Of a stretch of DNA of 35,114 bases, positions 18,501 through 25,300 are shown piece after piece; positions within the stretch are counted from its first letter, which is position 1, and each line of letters opens with the position of its first letter. Source of the stretch: a virus; IMG/VR virus record IMGVR_UViG_3300040807_000712, positions 1 through 35,114 of that record; one strand, given 5' to 3'. The translations under genes and the position numbers were made by a program. Below the pieces are notes generated by a model. That model did no database searches. It saw only the letters and a list, made by a program, of their open reading frames with translations, and was not told the origin of the DNA.

Positions 18501-18759
18501 TGTTGTAACAACTAATCCTGCTTATTTAATGAACTCACATTTAGAAGGAGATCACGTTACTGGCATTGCATTACAAGGTCGTGTACCATGTAAAGTAATT
18601 GGTAAAGTTTCTAAAGGTGATATGCTTGTAACAAGTGCAATACCAGGATATGCAATGGTAGATAATAATCCAAGCATAGGCAGAGTAATTGGTAAAGCAG
18701 TTGGAACAAAAGACGATGACGGAAAAGGCATTGTTGAAGTTGTAGTAGGTAGAGTCTAA
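9565..18759 (+). CDS. Giant virion/tail-fibre-like protein (3064 aa)
   Basis: One uninterrupted 3064-codon frame. The N-terminus (GNDGTGDSVRESFRKVNENF) and RQGDKMEGALILHDHPGD (about 340-357, with an HDH at 352-354) are familiar from marine T4-like phage fibres. Near residue 750 ETGTYYEDYPIKVPPNVSLV opens a pectate-lyase-like beta-strand region, followed by GQILTKSPYIQTGSSFSQ and FRGGMLVDAFCANTP. Three copies of a small G-rich module lie at 16681-18189. The C-terminus (AQYADLAENYLGDAEYESG ... GDHRVAGVVTTNPAYLM ... KGDMLV) resembles C-terminal domains of phage appendages that assist trimerisation. I infer a long tail fibre or baseplate-attached adhesin, secreted only by lysis. Cysteine is scarce. 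There are no frameshifts. Confidence 0.85.
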   Translation: MARQEVDIGVEGNDGTGDSVRESFRKVNENFREIYAVVGKGGQISFTSLSDTPDSLDEFEGGGVKAFIPVVKQDATGIRISELASDSAFGEGAVDTIQFDVSVDGKLILSIANVRLITDPAPTLGGPLNAAGQVIANVDTANISAFNNVHGTALSVDDIVIDKKFADKSYIPRQLPGETINVPEEPADQVDYEFSFSVLTGDNRANVTAHGLTRGSDGAPYIFKTTGAGLNWSRTVFDEAEQQFVSQSSLDTDEDGNLIYNKVQNGDTVYIGVIDVNNIGLWFNAAEALDSDVANRERLRLKLSLIDSQELKLQDANYDETLEGFFLRKQVMPRESIVRRQGDKMEGALILHDHPGDLAGAGSPNGDDDLQAVSKLYVDSQSQESSANIFVSTVGDDDQLIAPPGKEGASLAYAYRTVGAAARKAEAIQIASSYEPGPYMQDIISSRTIDPNSPPVIEKSRVQTGGISVGGNVNRQNTKTIIDANIDFIIAEVIAWAQTQITNKVTTNLADIVVNWTGRVFDVKLAEDELLKAINASTLDYLSGNSVNFLSNRAAIEYYQDEYGRSQAGLIKEVFATLLERTRSIVGSIIIQSQVDPVYQSIYDQQYISFGADVPDLDDLAFVAGDSGTLQLQRNIIKNGVFSASDVPTTGTRFVMFFSNTVNGVSESGFVDQGNPQNRDLRVGKIIRGKTSGALGRIISYYTGADAVNNPGSDDDRVELELLKPIEFIVGENLEYGNIVNERNITIKIETGTYYEDYPIKVPPNVSLVGDEFRRVIIRPRRRTSQSPWASIYFYRDQEFDGLTGNPNTSVTGIADTNLPTSGEAYTNPLTGEVDGYFGRHYLVKPGAPKNVDRLGTLAFDNPGSYVNAATLIEKNREFIQEEIIAFIEYRIAANFGGFINVFNPSFNDQAKDRYRNYVGAWVDAITKDLREGENLNVLEAQANIFFELQEYPDEDQVLAGSLINMLQMMQDMVNNLVWVDNFVQPYRGAGHPVQYINTNLVVEDGIDADSEILDKQVSLLDFAIEPAVTTDETNYNCAKLSTDLDVFLMNDATILRNMTVQGHGGFMCVLDPEGQILTKSPYIQTGSSFSQTLNRQAFRGGMLVDAFCANTPMKVTSKTNNFRLRVEAEKNSGLYIRKPQTPAPFYIDGIRYQVNDIIEYDRGGINGPATATLVLDARSGKINPDNVTEFLGFEPDPTNIVLYPDGYDITLQTAGNRSQLGNDFTQVNDLGYGLVTINGGLSEMVSMFTYYCHTAYYAGNGGQIRSVAGSNANGVYGLVSEGSDPNEVPDDVVSTNDMVQGAVTFSAQVVLTLTTEQTVAVDDIITCSNNTGSGTVIFPTVGNQIFLKDVTGTYAVGEEIIINGTPAAGVDITILDTTSYENKEESLAIHLYEIEHIPTNKGEIEYYHFDGATPLDRIARYELANIEVVDEITVDGYRIDCADLGISGAPTAIGEYDPANRTVDETDPVTAVTEAQIIITKVRAEGGKYNVAIFNNEKGEHYKVGDTFTIKGSKLGGTDGAAPNHDATVTVTRINQSRENFDLGINTGSIRSLSISGDINIIPGYTPLRNGQVYKANFSTSNDTFDNDGLLADIPTGQYLTIRQNNTHTFSEIESTGDLTIRPSTAINFQEDFAYTYRSISFGSNDSAGGELDIDQSLVGFDSGYDYIRLNVARERIDLTPADFDGAQISTPINGTTLGNTTGDVSIAINKLTEIRDIWRINNNFLTDANYRPSGLTDGSRNYDFTGELPKVIVWNGKKHYVYNYREFVFNDTTNLYNDQRKVYNENHLFAVVDLKEIEEVKLTFDLVDVNGEDVALRTTFPRIVSYLGGISEARIRQVGNQTAWGVVKIAGNRADEIKLYEWSGVNFNTTGALEVWEGDPADPDPATGSWTAMVDQNGDPVIPSAQIIRESNITNQATGIVRPLTQGFSGTITLRAGLQDGSPATITIDISTCRATGHDFLDIGTGSFNQSNYPNVILGFPSAQPLQENEIQERNKGRVFYVSTDQDGFFRVGRFFTVDQGTGTVTFAASIALSDVDGIGFKRGVVVTEFSTDSAMSDNADDTVPTESAVRGYVSRRLGYDQAGNSVPNPLGPSVITQNGAVPMLGNLKMNGNTIENIAPVDINSTPGTTAVNRDYVDLQTQEYAAATSLRDVENEGATTNEFLGFTNTKTIYISSETSELGVNATFGIGKYLTDVTGSQNFGKIVGNYSKLDISIGNVIVVSFEAGPDSYDLVTPDENPTPIYDGDGTFDVDGNLTGITTSGTRNGLVITGPFAEMINISEEPFVDDGQGGTQPVSDISLTTRRLENDDQAGTPTILDTPTAYFDMQINPEVIVNADVNTAADIEQSKLYLQEADNFVTVQTDIPTESIADIVQGYTYQIVSLGDTTQTQWNNAAGTTGDTYVANQTFVAVLTGVGATTTGTVKRVISNSTLPKGTVTRQNNQAELGLSTFDFANFRVTRGYVQLKNNGITLDKIKKIGSDTVLGNSAASSANVAEVTFDTVVDEGNGLQHDNFNTVDINGNLASPADYTTAGIMERTANDSYRVAPFTTSGAKNSVVKTDTNSGITADSYKIGTGSSPTVLTTTTDDGLKLSNIQGGLILSAAGDMTADGFGPDVKIPGNVNIGKMGDPNEISASSLTASTMYEILSLGDDVGQTPTNWNNCVAAADQRSANGDWKVGDTFIANNTGNGDGTVQVANNFTRSTLQEASEIAATSPFIAADWMYTSFIETPREKGLASTGIALGNGAAGGGEGQIGFVVGDSSNNTVKIPFTFDSTGTFPDLDSTYDIGTDDNRYKTLYVDDIEITNGFQAGSATEITDNAGNIDTLYYIASKGSTDWGAKTSNNPTTAAAASGDLIRITDTGNNGSGTLDSYKIILNEETGDAWFANDALVGGDVIANNILNRGAAGTNTVGTASKKFQAMYATTFYGTATQAQYADLAENYLGDAEYESGTVLVFGGDAEVTVTNTKGDHRVAGVVTTNPAYLMNSHLEGDHVTGIALQGRVPCKVIGKVSKGDMLVTSAIPGYAMVDNNPSIGRVIGKAVGTKDDDGKGIVEVVVGRV
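16681..16851 (+). repeat. Copy a of a dispersed Y-x-I-x-x-x-G module (protein level)
   Basis: YTYQIVSLGDTTQTQWNNA, then GDTYVANQTF and a closing GTV. This layout recurs at 17470 and 18010 in this gene and at 32650 and 33430 in another gene. The copies share pattern rather than nucleotide identity, so they are old or diverged. Confidence 0.5.
17470..17661 (+). repeat. Copy b of the dispersed module
   Basis: MYEILSLGDDVGQTPTNWNN, a longer middle, then VGDTFIANNTGNGDGTV. The opening and closing elements match copy a; the middle is expanded by about ten residues. Confidence 0.5.
18010..18189 (+). repeat. Copy c of the dispersed module
   Basis: LYYIASKGSTDWGAKTSN, then GDLIRITDTGNNGSGTL. The most diverged of the three copies in the giant gene, placed just before its C-terminal assembly-type domain. 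Confidence 0.4.
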
Positions 18760-18911
18760 TGTCTAGTAGTAAAAGAAAACAGGGCAAAAGTTTTGTACAC
18801 GAAAACGGTAAACGAACTACAGTTATTGCAAACAGGGGTCCTCGTTTGCAAGTAAAGATTAACGGAAATCCTAAAGTAACGGATTCCGATAAATATAAAA
18901 AACAGGATTAA
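18759..18911 (+). CDS. 50-residue basic protein
   Basis: ATG 18759 overlaps the last base of the giant gene's stop (TAATG), and TAA lies at 18909-18911. The product (MSSSKRKQGKSFVHENGKRT ... GPRLQVKING ... KYKKQD) is very basic, with no hydrophobic segment. Evidence that it is coding is the tight overlap, the open frame filling the gap between two virion genes, and similar codon choice. A small virion, scaffold or nucleic-acid-binding protein is possible, but the function is unknown. Confidence 0.6.
   Translation: MSSSKRKQGKSFVHENGKRTTVIANRGPRLQVKINGNPKVTDSDKYKKQD
18888..18895 (+). promoter_or_regulatory. Late promoter GATAAATA inside the small basic gene
   Basis: GATAAATA ends 21 nt before ATG 18917, the same spacing as the boxes at 8034 and 9158. 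It lies within the 3' end of the 50-residue gene. It may start a late transcript covering the fibre genes from 18917 to the end of the window, as I see no other such box before their starts. Confidence 0.58.
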
Positions 18912-18916
18912 TTCGA

Positions 18917-21900
18917 ATGGCAAATAGATATCCAATTATAGTAGATACCACAAACGGAAACCAGTTTCGTGAATTACCCGAAGGTGATAATCTTTTATTA
19001 ACTGGCAGTAGCATTGTAAATGCACTAAACATTAGTGCAATTGGCACAATTGAAGCACAGAGAATTGTAATTCAAAACACCGAATTTACTGGTAGTTACG
19101 AAGAACTAAGCGACAAACCAGCTATTCCAAGTACAATTTTAGAACTTGGAATATTAGATGGTTCATCTGGACAAGTTTTAACAACAAACGGCTCTGGAAT
19201 AATTAGTTTTCAAAACATACCTTTACAAGATCCTGTTGTTGGAGGCGATTTAAGCGGAACAGCAAGCACTGCTCAAATCCGAGCAAACACTGTTGGCGTT
19301 AACGAGTTAGATGTTGTAGAAGGACAGTCGGGTCAAGTTCTTGCAACAGACGGCGCCGGTAACCTACAGTTTATAACAATGACAGGAGGCACTGGCGGCG
19401 GAGGCGGTGCATCTAATTTCTTAGAATTAAGTGGTACAATTGGTCTTAATCAAATTCAAGATGATTTTATATCTGAAATAAAATTAAAAATTGCAAACAA
19501 CGGTGTTGAAGGTCAGTACCTAACTATTAATAGTGATGGAGATTTAGAATACAGAGCATTACCAGAAGCAGGTGCAGTAAGTTATAATGACCTAACCGAT
19601 AAGCCTGTTATACCCACATCATTGTTAGATTTAAGTGTTGCAGATGGCAATGCTGATGATTATCTAGTTACTGATGGTTCTGGAAACTTTAGTTTTGTTG
19701 AATTAAACAGTATCAAAGGATTGTCATTTTCAGGTACAACAATATCATCAACTTCAGATAATACAAATGTAACTATAAATGCAAAAGGTACAGGTTATTT
19801 AGGTATTTTAGGAACTAATGCAGTTGTTATTCCGTCAGGAACTACAGCAGAAAGAGGAACTATACCTGCAGGCGGTATTAGATTTAATTCAGAATTAAAT
19901 GCATATGAAGGCTTTGACGGAACATATTGGGGCAGCCTAGGAGGCGTTAAAGATGCCGACCAAGATACTACAATTACCACTGAATCATCTGCTGGTGCAG
20001 ACGAAGATACACTTACATTTACAACCGGTGGTATTGAAAGTGCAACACTATCAGCGAATCTATTAAACATTGCACAAGGTGTTGATGTTAAAATTAACAG
20101 TACACAAAGTGCATTAGACTTTGACACTGGTGCATTAAGTGTTGACGGTGGTGTAAGTATTCGAGGTAACCTTTTAGTTAGCGGATCAATTGACGTAGAC
20201 CAAACATTTGATACAAGTGCGTTATTACAAGTTCAAACTTTAACAGATACATTAACAAATATTGTTACAGTTACCGCTAACGATATATCTTATTTTAAAG
20301 CAAATCAATATGTAAGATTATACAATGCAAGTCCAACAGAGCTTGATGAGGATAATCTTCCTATTCCACCTTTAGATCAAACAACAACAAATCTATCTTT
20401 AGCGGTAGCAGCAGTTGGATTTGGAGAGCCAGATGCTGGCGACGAAACACCATTTGATTATCGAATTGCACAAATGGACATAACAACAGGTAAAATTAGT
20501 TCAGCAACAATTAGTGCTATTGTTGATCTTCCAAGTGCAGCACTAAGCGGGTTTAACAATAACAACAATGTGCAATTAACATTGAGTAGACAAAGTGCTA
20601 ACCACGCAATCTGTGTTTACAGAAAAGTTGGTGCAGAAGTACAGCATAAATTAATTTATGTATTAGGTCCAAAAGAACTTCAAGCAAATTTAAGTAACAT
20701 ACAGTGGACTGACTATTATGATTTTGATAGAGTAGATTGGGCTGGCAAAGATTTTACAAATGCATTTACTGAAACTAGTGGAGTAGTACATGTTCCGCTC
20801 GTTCCGCCTGCTAATCCTGTAAAAGGTTGGATAGACACACGAATTACTAGCATCGACCTTGATAACAATCAACTTGAACTAGATGATAGTTTTGTATCAA
20901 GTTCAGCTTCGACAAGCATTGTTATTGACGATACTATAAATCTTCAAGCATCTATTAATCAAGCTAAATCACAAAATAGAAACAGTGTTGAACTAGAAAA
21001 TAGAACATACTATGTTAAAGAACTTAATTTACCATCAGATTTTACTTTTTATGGTCAAGGCGATCAAACTCAATTAATTAAAACTCCATGGTCAATGAAT
21101 ACTGCAACAGCAAGTAACTCAGTAATTAGACTAGATGACGACAATTATACCAGTTTTAAAAATGTAAGTCTTAAGAATCTTCGAATTGATGGAAACTTTG
21201 TAAACCAATTCCTTGCTTCAGACATTGCAAATCCGTATCTAAACTATGCAGTTCATATGTATGGTCAAGATATATTGATCGAAAATGTTGAAATACAAAA
21301 TGTAATTGGTGGAGGAGTATACAGCTTTGACCCTTCAATTACACAAGACCTTACACTTTTAAATTGCGAAATAACAAATGGAACACTAACATATGTATAT
21401 GAGGGATATGGTCCTGTATTCTTTGACGAATGTAGGAATGTTAAAATAGCTCACAATACATTTAGAGGGTTTCCGGGACCAGTTAGTATTGGTGCAGTAC
21501 AAAAAGGAATTGTAAGTCCTAATGTAGTTGATGACTGTGGTTCGGGTATATTTGCATATGGCGCAAGTAAAATTATTCTTACCCCAAACGTTATACTTGG
21601 TGCAGCAGGCGAGTTTATACAAAATCCAGACGTATTAAATTCAGAATACGATCAAGTTAATATTCAAATAGAACAAAATACAGATTACAATAGTACACAA
21701 TATGTATACCAAGAAAATGGTCAGTTCTTTGATTTTACAGCAAATCAAGGACGTCTTACAATGTTTATAAATGAACTAGTGAAAACTAACAATGTTGAAG
21801 AACTTTCAACAGATTATTCAGAGGATATTGTAGGCAATCCATATGCTGAATTTATACAATCAGCAGCCGACATGCAACAGGGTAATTTTGCTTTTAGAAT

Positions 21901-22312
21901 TACGCAAGCAAAAGTAAATGATTTACTTGGTAGAGCAAACTATGCATCACTAAGTGCAGCTAATCCAAATTCACAAGGTTTAGTATACAGAATTGTTGCA
22001 ACAGAATATGTTTACAATGGTACAGCAAGTATTGTATCAGAAGGTAATCAACAACCAGGAGGGCCGTTTGTTGTAACAGTAAATGACTTGACTGGATTAA
22101 CTATAGGAACAATTATCAGACTCGAAAATCACGCAACAACTCCACCCAATGCATCACAGGACGGAGAGATAACAGCAATAAATACTACTAACAAGACTGT
22201 AAGTATTGATTTTGGTGATACGTTTGGTGATATAACAGATGTAGCAAACGGAACAACAGGAAGAATACTAATACAAAATAATTTTGTAGTCGTCAAAGGG
22301 AAAATTAACTAA
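18917..22312 (+). CDS. Fibre-like virion protein with parallel beta-helix segment
   Basis: 1131 residues. The N-terminal part has repeated fibre units: EELSDKPAIPSTILELGILD (from 19099), DLTDKPVIPTSLLDLSVADG (from 19591), and GQVLATDGAGNLQF. A glycine run (GGTGGGGGA) follows. Around residues 670-910 a pectate-lyase-like parallel beta-helix is suggested by INLQASINQAKSQNRNSVEL, LPSDFTFYGQGDQTQLI, SLKNLRIDGNFV, DILIENVEIQNVIGGGVYSF, NVKIAHNTFRG and GSGIFAYGASKIILT. Phage beta-helices of this type bind or cleave host polysaccharide. Catalytic residues cannot be assigned by eye, so enzymatic activity is open. The last A of the stop is the first base of the next gene's ATG. Confidence 0.82.
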   Translation: MANRYPIIVDTTNGNQFRELPEGDNLLLTGSSIVNALNISAIGTIEAQRIVIQNTEFTGSYEELSDKPAIPSTILELGILDGSSGQVLTTNGSGIISFQNIPLQDPVVGGDLSGTASTAQIRANTVGVNELDVVEGQSGQVLATDGAGNLQFITMTGGTGGGGGASNFLELSGTIGLNQIQDDFISEIKLKIANNGVEGQYLTINSDGDLEYRALPEAGAVSYNDLTDKPVIPTSLLDLSVADGNADDYLVTDGSGNFSFVELNSIKGLSFSGTTISSTSDNTNVTINAKGTGYLGILGTNAVVIPSGTTAERGTIPAGGIRFNSELNAYEGFDGTYWGSLGGVKDADQDTTITTESSAGADEDTLTFTTGGIESATLSANLLNIAQGVDVKINSTQSALDFDTGALSVDGGVSIRGNLLVSGSIDVDQTFDTSALLQVQTLTDTLTNIVTVTANDISYFKANQYVRLYNASPTELDEDNLPIPPLDQTTTNLSLAVAAVGFGEPDAGDETPFDYRIAQMDITTGKISSATISAIVDLPSAALSGFNNNNNVQLTLSRQSANHAICVYRKVGAEVQHKLIYVLGPKELQANLSNIQWTDYYDFDRVDWAGKDFTNAFTETSGVVHVPLVPPANPVKGWIDTRITSIDLDNNQLELDDSFVSSSASTSIVIDDTINLQASINQAKSQNRNSVELENRTYYVKELNLPSDFTFYGQGDQTQLIKTPWSMNTATASNSVIRLDDDNYTSFKNVSLKNLRIDGNFVNQFLASDIANPYLNYAVHMYGQDILIENVEIQNVIGGGVYSFDPSITQDLTLLNCEITNGTLTYVYEGYGPVFFDECRNVKIAHNTFRGFPGPVSIGAVQKGIVSPNVVDDCGSGIFAYGASKIILTPNVILGAAGEFIQNPDVLNSEYDQVNIQIEQNTDYNSTQYVYQENGQFFDFTANQGRLTMFINELVKTNNVEELSTDYSEDIVGNPYAEFIQSAADMQQGNFAFRITQAKVNDLLGRANYASLSAANPNSQGLVYRIVATEYVYNGTASIVSEGNQQPGGPFVVTVNDLTGLTIGTIIRLENHATTPPNASQDGEITAINTTNKTVSIDFGDTFGDITDVANGTTGRILIQNNFVVVKGKIN

Positions 22313-25300
22313 TGTCTAGCTTGAACAATATAAACAATAACACATCAGTAGTAAACGTTGGTCGAACAACACCAGTTACTCCGGGCGCACAACCTGCGGC
22401 AAAGAGTATTCCAGTTGTTGTTGCAACAGACCAAACAGCTATTCCTGTTGTAGAACAGAATAAAATACAATCAGAAGTTGCACTTTCGTTACTTGGTATT
22501 CCAAGATCAGAAGTTGCATTAGGTATTTTTGCAGATGTTAACACATATGATGTTAACCCAACAGAATGGTCGACAGAGCCGTTAGAGTACTCCGAAGTGT
22601 CTAACACACTACCGCAGTATTCAGGAATAGGCGGCAACTTAGGATGGGGAGTTAAGCACTTGCCAGAAGAATCAGGTGCAATGGTAATTGCTCCACCAGA
22701 CGAAGTTGCAATATTAACATCCAAGCGTTTTTTCCGTTATCAGCCAGGACGTGTTTCCGCAGCAACCTTTGGTATTAAAAGTTCAAGCTACCAAGGCGAT
22801 GTGTTAGGAAGTGAACAGCGTCCGCAAATACGTAATCCAGGCGTAAACAAATACGGTATTTTTGATAAGTTTGATGGTTACTATTGGGAAACAAGCGACA
22901 CAGGCGAAGGCGACCAGTTCCGTGTAGTAAGACGTACACAATCTATTATTAGAGTTAATCCATTACCGTTTGGTAATCAAGCAGGTGAACAGTTAGAAGA
23001 TCATGCACTAGGTGGTAAGCCGCCGGCACAAGAAGCAAGTGATTTTAATCAATATCCAACTGCTACAAAATATCTAAGCGAAAATAGATTTAGTATTATT
23101 GAAAAATCTGTTATACAAAATGAAGCAGTTAAGTGTCACAGAGATGTAGGCTATTTCTTAGACGGTGCTACATTTGACGTAACACTAGGAACAAACTATA
23201 ATGCTACATTCCAAGGTCTAGCAGAAGCGAACTCAAATGAGTATCAAGATGATAATACACTTCCTGCAGAAGTTATTACTGCTATTGCTAATACAAGGTC
23301 AGAAGTTAAAGCACTAGATGGTGTAGATACAACAGGTGATGCAGCAGTAGATATCTATTTTGATAGGATAGAAGCAATTTGTGTAGATGGTCCAACTAAA
23401 GTAGACTATAGTTCTGCAACACAAACAGAACAAATAAACTTCTTAAAAGGTATTACATATACAAACCCAACTAGTGGTGCAACAGCAGGACAAATTGCAG
23501 CTAAAGATGCAATTCTTGCTAACTTAGATTTTTTAACAGAAGAAGTTAACAGTTTCATTGGAAACTACTTTTCATCTCACACAGGACAAATTGAAGCCAA
23601 GTGCGAAAGAGATGTATTGTTTGCAGTACAAGCAGTTGCATATGATGTATTATATGGCGGTAACAGTGCTACACATGATGCAGCACGTTTCTTCTTTTAC
23701 GATGGATTTAGCAAAAGTGATCAAACACTAGCAGTTACAGAACAAACTGTTCTTGCATATAAGCACTTAAAAGGTGTAATCGACGATATTATCTTAGGGC
23801 AAGCATACGCTCCGCAAGCACGTTGTACTAGAGATTTAGAATACATACTAGAAGGTGTTGGTTACGATATTACATTAGGTACTAACTATCATGCAACTTT
23901 CTTAGGGCTTGCAGAATCTAACAGTTCTGAATATCCTGAAGATAGTAGTGCAGCACTAAGTTCAGCTGATGGCAGTGTTACTGCACCATGGGCTAGAGTT
24001 GTTGGAGCAATTAATGACACAGAAACTCAAGTTAAAGCATTAGCAGGTGTAGATGCAACAGCAGATTTAGAAGTTGACACATTCTATGACAATTTAAGAG
24101 CAGTTTCAGCAGATCAAAATACTCGTGTTGAATACTATTCAGAAACACAGCAAAAACAAATTGATTTCTTAAAAGCTATTACATTTACAAATCCATCAAG
24201 CGGACGTACAGCAAGTCAATTAGCATGTAAAGATAAAATTCAAGCAAACTATGATTTCTTAACAGCAGAAATAAATGCTTGGGTAGAACAACAGTATCCT
24301 AACTCAAAACATCCAGTTGCAAAATGTACTCGTGATGTGTTGTTTGTAGCAAACGCAGTTGCACACGATATGTGTTACGGTGGTAACTTTGCTACTGTAG
24401 AAGCAACAGAGTTCTTCTTCTACGAAGACTTTGCTCAAACTTCAGATGTGCATAAAAACCAAACAGTTGCAGCATATGAAAGACTAGTAGCAATTATTGG
24501 TAATGTTGTTGAAGGAACTGCTATTACACGTTCACCAGGTAATACAGTAACACAGGTTACTTCAGGCACTGATGCAGACATAGCAGACGGGGCAGCGACA
24601 GAAGCTCTTGTGCAAATTGTTGTAGATGCAATTGATGCAGAAAACGATACAGGCTTGCCAGCAGTTGTTAATCCAGATACATCATGGGCGGCTGCTTCAC
24701 TAACAAATGCTAAAACAGCAATTGACACAGATGCAAACACTATTGCAACAAGTGCAAGTGCAACAGCTTATAGTGGTTACACACAAAACAGTCAATCACA
24801 AAATACTGCAAATGTAGGTACTATTGCAGAAGCTAAAAAAGCAACAGATTTGATGGCAATTATTTTAGGTGTTATCAAGGAAGGCGATATTATTAAGAGC
24901 TTGCCTGGTAACAGAGATGTACCAGATAGAAGTTGGAGAGGTGCCGGTTCATTAACTGACGCAGCAGATGCTATTGATGCAAACAAGCAAACAATATTAG
25001 ACACAGTTGCTCCAATTGATCTAAGCAGTACAGATGATGTTAAATGTTTACGTGACTTAGAATTTGCACTAGATGCATATATTGCTGACTTGCGTTGGGG
25101 CGGTAATGGTCATACAATTACAAATGCTACTACGTATCAAACAGCATTATTATTAGATGCAGAACGTGAAGGCGAAACACACTACTACTTCCGTTATGTG
25201 CTAAGAGACGAATTATATAAATTAGGCGAATTAGAAGCTAGAGATAAAGTAGCAGACCTTGCAGCATATATGCTTCAAGCAGTAACTAAAAATGGTACTC

